Source of the DNA: Bacteroidota bacterium
GTDB lineage: Bacteria; Bacteroidota; Bacteroidia; Chitinophagales; Saprospiraceae
DNA: 44,140 nucleotides
Direction of reading: 5' to 3'
Assembly (NCBI GenBank): GCA_024743405.1
Contig: JANSWP010000059.1
Span: forward strand, 1-44,140
The notes beneath the pieces are model-generated. The model did no database searches. It was not told where the DNA came from and was given only the letters and a program-made list of their open reading frames with translations. A program made the position numbers and the translations under genes. This document shows positions 36,371-43,562 of this stretch, piece after piece; within the stretch, counting starts at the first letter, position 1, and each line of letters begins with the position of its first letter.

Positions 36371-37081
36371 TTATTTCTTGGTCAAATTATCAAAAATTGA
36401 AAATAAAACATAGAGGATAATACCTATTGAAAATGCTGCTTCTTTTAGAAAAATCAATAATAAGATTGCGACAATAGCAAAGACAATCCTAATCTCGTTT
36501 CCTTCCCAAGTGAGCTTTTTAAACTTAAAACTAAACATTGGAATTTCTGCAATGAGTAAATAGCATAATAAGGCAATAAGGGCATAAAGCAACCAAGGAT
36601 TGGTGATGACCTTTGATAATCCAAAAGAATCATAATGGAACATAAGCATCAAACCCACTGCAAAAATGGTGGCAGATGGAGTGTTTAAACCAATGAAATT
36701 TTCACTTTGGCGCGTATCAATGTTAAACTTTGCTAATCGGAGTCCGGAAAAGACGGCTATCAAAAAAGCTGGGGCGGCAGCTAAAGTTAATTGAATAGGT
36801 AAAACATCTATCCCTTTGTAGCCTTTGGTTAAAAGCATATAAAAAATGGCACCAGGCACGACCCCAAAAGAAACCATATCGGCTATGGAATCTAGTTCTT
36901 TCCCCAATTCTGAGTGAACTTTTAAAACTCGTGCAACCATTCCATCCAAATAATCGGCAATTCCGCTAGCTAGAAAAAACCAAAACGCCTGTACGAATTG
37001 TCCATAAAAAACACTCGCCAGTGCACAACAACCGCAAAAGAGATTGATTAAAGTTATAGAATTTGGAATGTGTTTTTTCAT
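36371..37081 (-). CDS. pssA: CDP-diacylglycerol-serine O-phosphatidyltransferase
   Basis: A 236-residue inner-membrane enzyme making phosphatidylserine from CDP-diacylglycerol and serine, the precursor of phosphatidylethanolamine. The CDP-alcohol phosphatidyltransferase motif DG-x2-AR-x8-G-x3-D-x3-D is complete (DYLDGMVARVLKVHSELGKE, continued by LDSIAD). The opening KKHIPNSITLINLFCGCCAL is typical for the family, and about seven membrane helices follow. I choose ATG 37081. The open frame reaches ATG 37138, but a promoter-like TACTTTTGC box lies between the two starts and the 19 extra residues do not resemble the family. Confidence 0.93.
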   Translation of the reverse strand: MKKHIPNSITLINLFCGCCALASVFYGQFVQAFWFFLASGIADYLDGMVARVLKVHSELGKELDSIADMVSFGVVPGAIFYMLLTKGYKGIDVLPIQLTLAAAPAFLIAVFSGLRLAKFNIDTRQSENFIGLNTPSATIFAVGLMLMFHYDSFGLSKVITNPWLLYALIALLCYLLIAEIPMFSFKFKKLTWEGNEIRIVFAIVAILLLIFLKEAAFSIGIILYVLFSIFDNLTKK

Positions 37082-37126
37082 TGATTCGCCAAACCTTTTG
37101 ACGTTTTTTGACGTCTTGTAAATCAG

Positions 37127-37134
37127 CAAAAGTA
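37127..37134 (-). promoter_or_regulatory. Putative -7 promoter box of pssA-rsmI
   Basis: On the - strand TACTTTTG followed by C, matching TAnnTTTG, 45 nt before the chosen pssA start. The 273 bases from 37139 to 37411 between this box and the adhesin gene contain no gene, and I see no TAnnTTTG box facing the adhesin gene. Confidence 0.42.
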
Positions 37135-37411
37135 CCATTTTTTTTCAGTTCTGAGTTTTCTGTTTCCTCTTACTTTTTTAGAAAAGAATCAGGAGAGAAT
37201 AAGCCAACGAAACAATGAGAATAAGTCGGCTTTCTTCCAAAGAACAAGTAATTTTACCGCATTCAAAACGTTATGTGGAACACGTATTAAACTATTTTGA
37301 TTAATTAGGGTATCTTTCTTGACAGCGTTTTTTGATATTGCTGGGTCTTAATTTTAAAACCAACTTTAGCGAGTCAAAAATACCTAATCATTAAAACACC
37401 AATCTGAAAAA

Positions 37412-40171
37412 ATGAATATACGCTACCAGTCACTCCTTCTTGTACTCTCTATTTTTTCTTTCGGTTCACTTTTGGCGCAACCAATCAATGATGATTGTGA
37501 ACAAGCCATTGAACTAAGTAATGTTTCCAATTATTGTTCGGGAAAAGGGGAATTTACAAATGTTGCTGCTACGGAAACCAATCCGAATAACCCTTCTTGT
37601 TGGCCACAATTTTCGACTGTAAATGATGTTTGGTTTTCCTTTACAGCTCAAGCTACAGATGTGAGCATCACGGTCATTGGAAATACAGCTGGAAATATTC
37701 CTTCTGGGGGTACTTTAGATAATCCTCAATTTGCTTTATATCAAGGTGATTGTAGTGGTGTATTGACGGAAGTGCAATGCGCGTCAGACGGTTTTAATTT
37801 TAATGTGGTTGAATCTTTGGCGGGTCCGCTTAATATTGGACAAACCTACTATATAAGAGTGGCGGCTAGAAATAATAATACAGGTACTTTTCAATTGTGT
37901 GTCAATAACTTTAATGAAATTCCAGATCCGAGTTCTGACTGCAATACGGGTGTCGTTTTATGTGATAAATCACCATTTACGGTGGAGAGTATTTCAGGAA
38001 CAGGGAGTAATACCAACGAAATCGCAAATTCATCCTGTATCCAAACGGAACATGGTTCGGCTTGGTATAAATGGACTTGTGATGTTGCAGGTACTTTATC
38101 CTTTACATTGACTCCTAATAACCCTTCTGATGATTTGGACTTTGTTGTTTTTGAGCTGCCTAGCGGAATAGATAATTGCGATGATAAAATCGAAATTAGA
38201 TGTATGGCATCTGGTGAACAAGTGGGCGCACCATTAAGTGTTTGGGAACCCTGCACAGGGGCAACAGGATTGAGCTTGGGATCTTCGGATACTGCTGAAT
38301 TTCCTGGGTGCCAAGCTGGCGATGATAATTTTGTAGCAGCAATAGATATGGAGGTAGGAAAAAGCTATGCTTTAATTGTTGATAATTTTAGTAATACAGG
38401 AAGTGGTTTCGCTGTCGAATTTGGAGGCACAGGAACTTTTTTAGGACCAACTGCCGACTTTATTTCTGACTTCGATGAAATATGCTTAAACGATTTAGTC
38501 ACTATCACGGATAATTCAACCTCAGTTTCTGGAATTGATGAATGGGAGTGGAACTTTGGAAATGGTTCTAACCCAACTACCATAGTTGGTGAAGGACCTC
38601 ATGAAGTGGATTATTCAACAGCTGGTTTAAAGTCTATTGTGTTGAAATTGACGAGTCAGGCAGGCTGTATAGTGACACATATTGAAAATATTACCGTGTT
38701 GCCAGTTCCAGAATTGACGATTGAAACAAGTGCCGACTATTGCGATCCTGCTATTTCTACTGGAGATGTTTCAGCTATTATTCAAAATGGAGTTGAGCCA
38801 CTTACTTATGATTGGAATAATACAGGGGTCTTTGTTTCTGATAGTACATTAGTTGATATTCCGACAGGAAATTATACCGTTACAGTCCGAGATGGAAACG
38901 GATGCGAATCTGAGCTTGATTTTTTCCTTTTAGAAGGGTTAGCGTTGGAGTCATCACTTGACCCCGTGCAACCCCCAACCTGTAATGGAGATACAGACGG
39001 AAGCATCTCTGTGACGGTTGAAATCGGAAATAACCCGATTACTTATGAGTGGGAAGGGAACCCTACAACTGGAAATACATTAAATGGGATCGGAGCAGGT
39101 ACTTATTCGGTGACGGTGACAGATGGAACGGGCTGTTCCGGAGAGTTTGATATTGAAGTCGATGATTTTCCAGTTTTGGAAGCAGATTTGGATAGGGTTG
39201 ACATTAGTTGTTTTGGTGAGACAGATGGAAGTGTTTTGTCCACACCAATGGGCGGTTCTGGCGGATATTCTTTTAATTGGAATAATAATTCTTCCAATGA
39301 GGAGATTGTGAATTTGCCTGCTGGAAATTATATTTTAACACTCACAGATGATAATGGATGTACGACCGTAGAAAATGTAATAATAGAAGAACCACCCGAA
39401 TTGTTTTTAGATTTGGATGATAGCGGAGATGTCGTTTGCCATGGAGATACTACAGGATTTGTTTCTGTTTCAGCTTCAGGAGGTACGCCGAGTTTTGAAT
39501 TTAGTGTGGATGGAGTTCAATTTCAGACTCAACCTGATTTTAATAATTTACCTGCTGGAAATTATACCGTTATAATTCGAGATAGCCGAGGGTGTACGGA
39601 AGAAGTTCAAGCATTTATTGATCAACCTTCGCCTTTGATTGTGGAGGCTGGCGAAGATCAAACGATTGAATTGGGCTATACCGCAAATATTAATGCAGTA
39701 CATACACCACCATTCAGACCAGTTACATGGTCATGGACAAATGTAGAGACATTGGACTGCCCTGATTGTAATGATCCAATTGCAAGACCATTCCAAACGA
39801 CTAATTATGTAGTGACGATCGAAGATGAAACAGGATGTAGGTCTTTAGATTCTTTGACCATTAATGTGATAAAAAATTATCCGATTTATATTCCAAATGC
39901 TTTCTCTCCAAATAATGACGGCATCAATGATGGGTTTACTATTTATGGTGGGCCAGCAGTCCAATCTATAAAATCATTGAAAATATTTAGTCGGTGGGGT
40001 AGTATGGTCTTTGAAGGATCTAATCTTGATTTAGGGAATGAAAATATGGGGTGGAATGGTGTATTCAATGGCAAGAAAATGAATCCAGCAGTCTTTGCTT
40101 ATCTTGCGGAAATAGAGTTTATTGATGGGGAGATATTCTTATTTAAAGGAGATGTCACCTTAATGAGATAA
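37412..40171 (+). CDS. Secreted multidomain protein with PKD, SprB-like repeats and T9SS type B sorting domain
   Basis: A 919-residue exported, probably surface-attached adhesin-like protein. A signal peptide (about 1-22, SLLAQ) is followed by two related beta-sandwich modules (about 24-170 and 172-340, each with DVWFSFTA- or AWYKWTC-like strands), a PKD domain (about 343-430, WEWNFGNGSNP), four cysteine-flanked SprB-type repeats (about 440-505, 518-585, 595-655, 672-735; for example TCNGDTDGSISVTV...GTGCSGEF) and an Ig-like segment (740-815). The last 97 residues begin YIPNAFSPNNDGINDGF and end GDVTLMR, the gliding-motility type B C-terminal domain that directs export through the T9SS whose core is encoded at 19-24 kb. 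No PorP/SprF partner gene is adjacent. Confidence 0.92.
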   Translation: MNIRYQSLLLVLSIFSFGSLLAQPINDDCEQAIELSNVSNYCSGKGEFTNVAATETNPNNPSCWPQFSTVNDVWFSFTAQATDVSITVIGNTAGNIPSGGTLDNPQFALYQGDCSGVLTEVQCASDGFNFNVVESLAGPLNIGQTYYIRVAARNNNTGTFQLCVNNFNEIPDPSSDCNTGVVLCDKSPFTVESISGTGSNTNEIANSSCIQTEHGSAWYKWTCDVAGTLSFTLTPNNPSDDLDFVVFELPSGIDNCDDKIEIRCMASGEQVGAPLSVWEPCTGATGLSLGSSDTAEFPGCQAGDDNFVAAIDMEVGKSYALIVDNFSNTGSGFAVEFGGTGTFLGPTADFISDFDEICLNDLVTITDNSTSVSGIDEWEWNFGNGSNPTTIVGEGPHEVDYSTAGLKSIVLKLTSQAGCIVTHIENITVLPVPELTIETSADYCDPAISTGDVSAIIQNGVEPLTYDWNNTGVFVSDSTLVDIPTGNYTVTVRDGNGCESELDFFLLEGLALESSLDPVQPPTCNGDTDGSISVTVEIGNNPITYEWEGNPTTGNTLNGIGAGTYSVTVTDGTGCSGEFDIEVDDFPVLEADLDRVDISCFGETDGSVLSTPMGGSGGYSFNWNNNSSNEEIVNLPAGNYILTLTDDNGCTTVENVIIEEPPELFLDLDDSGDVVCHGDTTGFVSVSASGGTPSFEFSVDGVQFQTQPDFNNLPAGNYTVIIRDSRGCTEEVQAFIDQPSPLIVEAGEDQTIELGYTANINAVHTPPFRPVTWSWTNVETLDCPDCNDPIARPFQTTNYVVTIEDETGCRSLDSLTINVIKNYPIYIPNAFSPNNDGINDGFTIYGGPAVQSIKSLKIFSRWGSMVFEGSNLDLGNENMGWNGVFNGKKMNPAVFAYLAEIEFIDGEIFLFKGDVTLMR

Positions 40172-40200
40172 AATTTGTAAAAAAAGATTTTACAAATCAA

Positions 40201-40236
40201 AAAAGCCTTCACAAATTTCTTCGTGAAGGCTTTTTT
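40201..40236. terminator. Bidirectional intrinsic terminator between adhesin gene and tRNA-Val
   Basis: A perfect 12-bp stem AAAAGCCTTCAC/GTGAAGGCTTTT (40201-40212 and 40223-40234) followed by TT on the + strand. The A-rich 5' side gives a U-run on the - strand, where it would end the tRNA-Val transcript. Confidence 0.88.
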
Positions 40237-40238
40237 AG

Positions 40239-40313
40239 TGGGCGATGAGAGATTCGAACTCCCGACCCCCTCGGTGTAAACGAGGTGCTCTGAACCAACT
40301 GAGCTAATCGCCC
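40239..40313 (-). tRNA. tRNA-Val (UAC anticodon)
   Basis: On the - strand the acceptor GGGCGAT pairs with ATCGCCC. The D arm is GCTCAGTTGGTTCAGAGC. The anticodon arm CCTCG-TTTACAC-CGAGG has anticodon TAC, and the T arm is CGGGAGTTCGAATCTCTC. The discriminator is A. CCA is not encoded. A well-spaced TTTG/TACATTTG promoter lies upstream. Confidence 0.95.
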
Positions 40314-40363
40314 TTATTATGATGACTTTTACATCAAATATCGCTTCTCTTTTAAAGCGGGTG

Positions 40364-40395
40364 CAAATGTATGATTTATCTTTATATGAGGCAAA
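40364..40395 (-). promoter_or_regulatory. Promoter of tRNA-Val (-33 TTTG, -7 TACATTTG)
   Basis: On the - strand TTTG (40395-40392), a 20-nt spacer and TACATTTG (40371-40364) followed by C. This is the best two-part match in the window to the Bacteroidota promoter consensus TTTG-N~19-TAnnTTTG, 51 nt from the tRNA 5' end. Confidence 0.6.
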
Positions 40396-40474
40396 TGATT
40401 TTCAAAAAAAAATAAAAAAATATTATTTGTCATCGAACCGTTCCCTTTCTGAATTGCTTTAGGAATGGGACAAG

Positions 40475-40607
40475 AATAAAGTATACATCTTGACTTGCCC
40501 TTTTTCCCTTCAGTATTTTTAAAAACTAAGCCCATAGTGCCACTATGCACTAATTTTTTAAAGATTCTAAAAGAAAAAAATACAGCGTCAATTTTGTATA
40601 CTTTATT
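40475..40607. repeat. 133-bp palindromic element with imperfect terminal inverted repeats
   Basis: Outer arms: AATAAAGTATACA (40475-40487) with TGTATACTTTATT (40595-40607), plus TTGAC (40490-40494) with GTCAA (40587-40591) across a small internal loop. Centre: CATAGTG (40533-40539) and CACTATG (40541-40547), flanked by TTTAAAAA and TTTTTTAAA tracts. It lies in the 352-nt gap between tRNA-Val and the AsmA-like gene and shares its layout with 35404-35565. The open frame that begins at 40495 runs through it and is not a credible coding extension. Confidence 0.55.
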
Positions 40608-40665
40608 ATCCTCCCATTCCTTATCTTTAACATCTGTTAATAAACACTCACAAATATATTCTCAT

Positions 40666-43251
40666 ATGAATAAAATTGTCCGAAAATTAGCCATTGGCAT
40701 TGGGATATTTTTAGCTATTTTCCTTTTGACTGCTCTTATTATTACTTCGGTTTTTCAAGATGAAATTGGAGATAAGATAGTTGGAGAACTGAATAAAACA
40801 ATCAAATCCGAACTTGCGATCAAAAATTTTGATCTTTCCCTAATTTCAAGTTTCCCCAATCTTTCTGCCAATCTGCAAGGGGTTAATTTAGAAGATGCTT
40901 TTGGTGAAGTACTACTAGAGGCTAAGGAGGTTTCTTTCAAACTGGGATTATTCAGCCTATTTGGTTCGACTATAAAAGTTAAATCCATTGAAGTGGCTGA
41001 TGGGGCATTAAATGTTCATATTGATAGAAAAGGGCGAGAAAATTTTGACATTCTTGAACCTTCAGAAACTGAGGATTCGGCGGGTAATACTGGAATCAAA
41101 GTCAACGAGGCTCGATTGACGGATATGGAAGTGATTTATAGAGATGATAGGGAAAAACAAAGTATTAGAACAGATGTCGAAGATTTGGTTATTGAAGGAG
41201 ATTTTGAAAGTGATAAATTTGATTTAATCAGTTCTGCTAAAATCAAATCTCATTTTGTAGAGATTGGAAGTACAAGATATTTGGTGGGAACAGATGTGGA
41301 GTATGATGCTAAAATTTATGCAAACCTAAAAACTGGGGTTTATGATTTTGAGCGGGTGGCATTGGTGATCGAAGACAATATCTTTAACGTAGATGGGTTT
41401 ATTGAAACACCAAAAGATTTGACAGATTTTGATTTATCATTTACTTCAAATAATGCCAACTTAGAGTCAGTGATTCAACTTTTACCAGCTCAATTTTTAA
41501 AAGATGTGGGTGACTTGTCAAGTACTGGAGAATTTCAATTTGAAGCCAATGTACTTGGACATTTAACGGATACGGAATTTCCAAAAATTGAGGTGAAGGT
41601 TAGTTTAGAAGATGGCAAAATCAGTAGTCCAAGGTTGAGTCATTCTTTAAAAGATGTTTCTTTTTCTGCAAGCTTCACTAATGGGAAAGATAAAAATAAT
41701 TCTACTTCGGTTTTTGAAATACCCAATTTAAAAGGCTATTTCAATCGCGAGTTAATTGAAATGAGTCTGAAAGTTCGAGATCTTGATGATCCTCGAATAG
41801 AGTTTAAATCAGATGGAGTGATTCCTTTAGCTTCCACTTATAAAATGTTTAATAGCCCCATTGTCACCGATGGAAGTGGAGAAATTGAATTTAAGAATCT
41901 TATGCTGAGCGGTCGATATAAGGATATGTTGAGAACAAGTCGTGTTAAAAGAGTAGACTTAAGTGGAGAGATCGAATTTGATGATGCTGCTTTAGAAGTC
42001 AGTAATGAAGAAATTATTATAGATCGAGGTAATTTAGGTTTTAAAGATAATGTCCTTTCTGTGTCAGGTATAAAAATTAATGGAATGGATAGTGAAGTGG
42101 AATTGGATGGTACTTTTTATAATATTCTTCCTGTACTTTTTGCCGATGAGGAAAACACCAATCAGGCCGAATTGCGTTTTCAAGCTAGCCTGAATGGGCG
42201 AAAAATGGATTTAGCAAGAATTGTAAAGTTGACAGGAACAGGCGTGGATGAATCGGATGTTGAAGTGGTGGTTTATGATTCCTTAAGAACTGCTAACACT
42301 CAAAAAAGAGCCCGAATTACAGATTTGTTGAAGGGAACTTTCAATGCGAATGTTGAAGAGTTTACTTATAACAAAATTGAGGGTACTGATTTTACAGGGA
42401 ATCTTGAATTTGACAATAACGAAATGACAATAGAAGGAAAGGCTTTTGGAATGGATGGAAGTTTTGATTTGGATGGAACTGTTTACCTTCAAAACCAACC
42501 CTATTTGGTTGGGAAATTGACATCGAATGAGGTAAATATCAAAGAATTTTTTCGGCAGTCAGGAAATTTTGGACAAGAAACATTGAAATCCAAGCATGTC
42601 AAAGGGAATATGAATGCCAAGTTATTGATATATGCCTATTGGGATAGTCGAGGTAACTTTTTAATGGATAAACTTAATGTTTTGGGTGCGGTAGGGGTAA
42701 GAGATGGAGAGTTGAAGAATTTTAAATTACTCGAAGAGTTTTCTAATTATATCCATTTACCTGATCTTCGAACGGTTCGTTTTATGAATTTAGAACAATG
42801 GATAGAGGTTCGAAAAGGGCGGGTTTATTTACCTGCCATGTTTATTCAGAGTAATGCATTAAACATAACAATAAGTGGAGAACACTCTTTTGAGAATGAT
42901 ATAGACTATAATTTACAGCTAAATGCAGGGCAGGTAATTATGACTAAATTAAAAAAGCACGATAGAAAATTAATCCCAGTGCCCGCAAAGAGAAAAGGTC
43001 TTTTTAATTTGTATTATAATATCAATGGTACTATTGATGATTTTGACTACAAAACAGCAAAGAAAGAGGTCAAGAACGCTTTTCGACGGAGTGAGCATCA
43101 TAAACGTGAGATTAAGTTACAATTAGCTGAGGTCTTTGGTGAGGCGGGTGTTTTAAAAGAAGAAGTAAAAGAAATACCAGAATGGGAGGATGAATTTTTA
43201 GATCCTGATGAGGAGGAGTATATTGATTGGGGAGGAGATAGCGGTTATTAA
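40666..43251 (+). CDS. AsmA-like membrane-anchored protein
   Basis: An 861-residue protein with one N-terminal transmembrane helix (about 7-29, AIGIGIFLAIFLLTALIITS). A long periplasmic part begins with the AsmA-type segment LNKTIKSELAIKNFDLSLIS, SFPNLSANLQGVNLEDAFGE and VKSIEVADGALNVHIDRKGR. The C-terminal region (about 620-800) is an AsmA-like C-terminal domain with LKSKHVKGNMNAKLLIYAYW and RVYLPAMFIQSNALNITISG. The tail is highly acidic. Relatives are implicated in outer-membrane biogenesis and phospholipid transport between membranes. I start at ATG 40666 (MNKIVRKL), just before the membrane helix; the 57 codons upstream cover the palindromic element. No partner gene is adjacent. Confidence 0.88.
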   Translation: MNKIVRKLAIGIGIFLAIFLLTALIITSVFQDEIGDKIVGELNKTIKSELAIKNFDLSLISSFPNLSANLQGVNLEDAFGEVLLEAKEVSFKLGLFSLFGSTIKVKSIEVADGALNVHIDRKGRENFDILEPSETEDSAGNTGIKVNEARLTDMEVIYRDDREKQSIRTDVEDLVIEGDFESDKFDLISSAKIKSHFVEIGSTRYLVGTDVEYDAKIYANLKTGVYDFERVALVIEDNIFNVDGFIETPKDLTDFDLSFTSNNANLESVIQLLPAQFLKDVGDLSSTGEFQFEANVLGHLTDTEFPKIEVKVSLEDGKISSPRLSHSLKDVSFSASFTNGKDKNNSTSVFEIPNLKGYFNRELIEMSLKVRDLDDPRIEFKSDGVIPLASTYKMFNSPIVTDGSGEIEFKNLMLSGRYKDMLRTSRVKRVDLSGEIEFDDAALEVSNEEIIIDRGNLGFKDNVLSVSGIKINGMDSEVELDGTFYNILPVLFADEENTNQAELRFQASLNGRKMDLARIVKLTGTGVDESDVEVVVYDSLRTANTQKRARITDLLKGTFNANVEEFTYNKIEGTDFTGNLEFDNNEMTIEGKAFGMDGSFDLDGTVYLQNQPYLVGKLTSNEVNIKEFFRQSGNFGQETLKSKHVKGNMNAKLLIYAYWDSRGNFLMDKLNVLGAVGVRDGELKNFKLLEEFSNYIHLPDLRTVRFMNLEQWIEVRKGRVYLPAMFIQSNALNITISGEHSFENDIDYNLQLNAGQVIMTKLKKHDRKLIPVPAKRKGLFNLYYNINGTIDDFDYKTAKKEVKNAFRRSEHHKREIKLQLAEVFGEAGVLKEEVKEIPEWEDEFLDPDEEEYIDWGGDSGY

Positions 43252-43310
43252 AGCATGGGTTTTACCTTTTTTCTGTATTAAAGGATTGAATGACTACTTA
43301 ATTCTAGGCA

Positions 43311-43344
43311 TAAAAAAACCCTGTCAAGTAAAATGTTGACAGGG
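43311..43344 (-). terminator. Intrinsic terminator, module 2 (- strand)
   Basis: A perfect 9-bp stem CCCTGTCAA (43319-43327) with TTGACAGGG (43336-43344) and an 8-nt loop. Read on the - strand it is followed by a 7-T run (43318-43312), a textbook Rho-independent terminator. It could also slow transcription of the convergent AsmA gene, but the U-run is on the - strand. Confidence 0.75.
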
Positions 43345-43351
43345 ACAAAAC

Positions 43352-43472
43352 AAAAAACAAACACTATGAACAAACACTAAAATTTTAGGTCGTTTTGGGT
43401 ATGGTCAGAGGGTGAAAAAAGTCCCCCGTACAACGGGGGCTAAATAAAAAACAAAAACTATGAACAAACACT
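43352..43472 (-). repeat. 27-bp direct repeat beside each terminator
   Basis: 43352-43378 and 43446-43472 are 27-bp copies that differ at one position (C against A); the common core on the + strand is ACTATGAACAAACACT. Each copy lies on the upstream side, for - strand transcription, of a GC-rich hairpin with a U-run, so box plus terminator is duplicated as a unit of about 95 bp. On the + strand each copy also contains an ATG opening a tiny frame (MNKH and MNKHSPYIF), which I consider chance. Confidence 0.7.
43415..43439 (-). terminator. Intrinsic terminator, module 1 (- strand)
   Basis: A 7-bp stem CCCCCGT (43423-43429) with ACGGGGG (43433-43439) and a 3-nt loop. On the - strand it is followed by ACTTTTTTC. 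It is 7 nt downstream of the 27-bp box copy at 43446-43472. Confidence 0.75.
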
Positions 43473-43549
43473 CACCCTATATCTTTTAGTAGAAGATTCT
43501 ACTGTGTTTTCTTTTCAAAATTTTTGCATTTTATTGCCCCAAATTCTAG
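43415..43549 (-). ncRNA. Candidate small RNA with tandem terminator modules
   Basis: On the - strand a TATTTTTG box (43562-43555) would start a transcript near 43549. It would carry a hairpin AGTAGAA/TTCTACT (43497-43503 with 43488-43494), then the 27-nt box (43472-43446) and the terminator stem ending at 43415, about 135 nt in all. Read-through would end at the second box and terminator (to 43311). No protein frame of useful length is present. I do not recognise a known RNA family. Confidence 0.4.
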
Positions 43550-43554
43550 GCATG

Positions 43555-43562
43555 CAAAAATA
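43555..43562 (-). promoter_or_regulatory. Putative -7 promoter box of the candidate small RNA
   Basis: On the - strand TATTTTTG followed by C, the same TAnnTTTGC form as the tRNA, pheT, pssA and gldK boxes. The region is A+T-rich, so chance matches are more likely here than elsewhere. Confidence 0.35.

Noticed and set aside
37082-37138. 19-residue N-terminal extension of PssA.
   Set aside because: A promoter-like TACTTTTGC box lies between the two starts and the family begins at MKKHIPN.
37891-38256. 121-codon antisense frame in the adhesin gene.
   Set aside because: Shadow of a conserved secreted-protein gene; no start context or domain.
40495-40665. 57-codon N-terminal extension of the AsmA-like protein.
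   Set aside because: It crosses a palindromic element, and the internal ATG at 40666 directly precedes the membrane anchor.
43368-43492. Two tiny + strand frames starting ATGAACAAACAC (MNKH and MNKHSPYIF), which could be leader peptides.
   Set aside because: No downstream gene on the + strand for them to regulate, and the repeat is better explained as a - strand box preceding terminators with U-runs on that strand.
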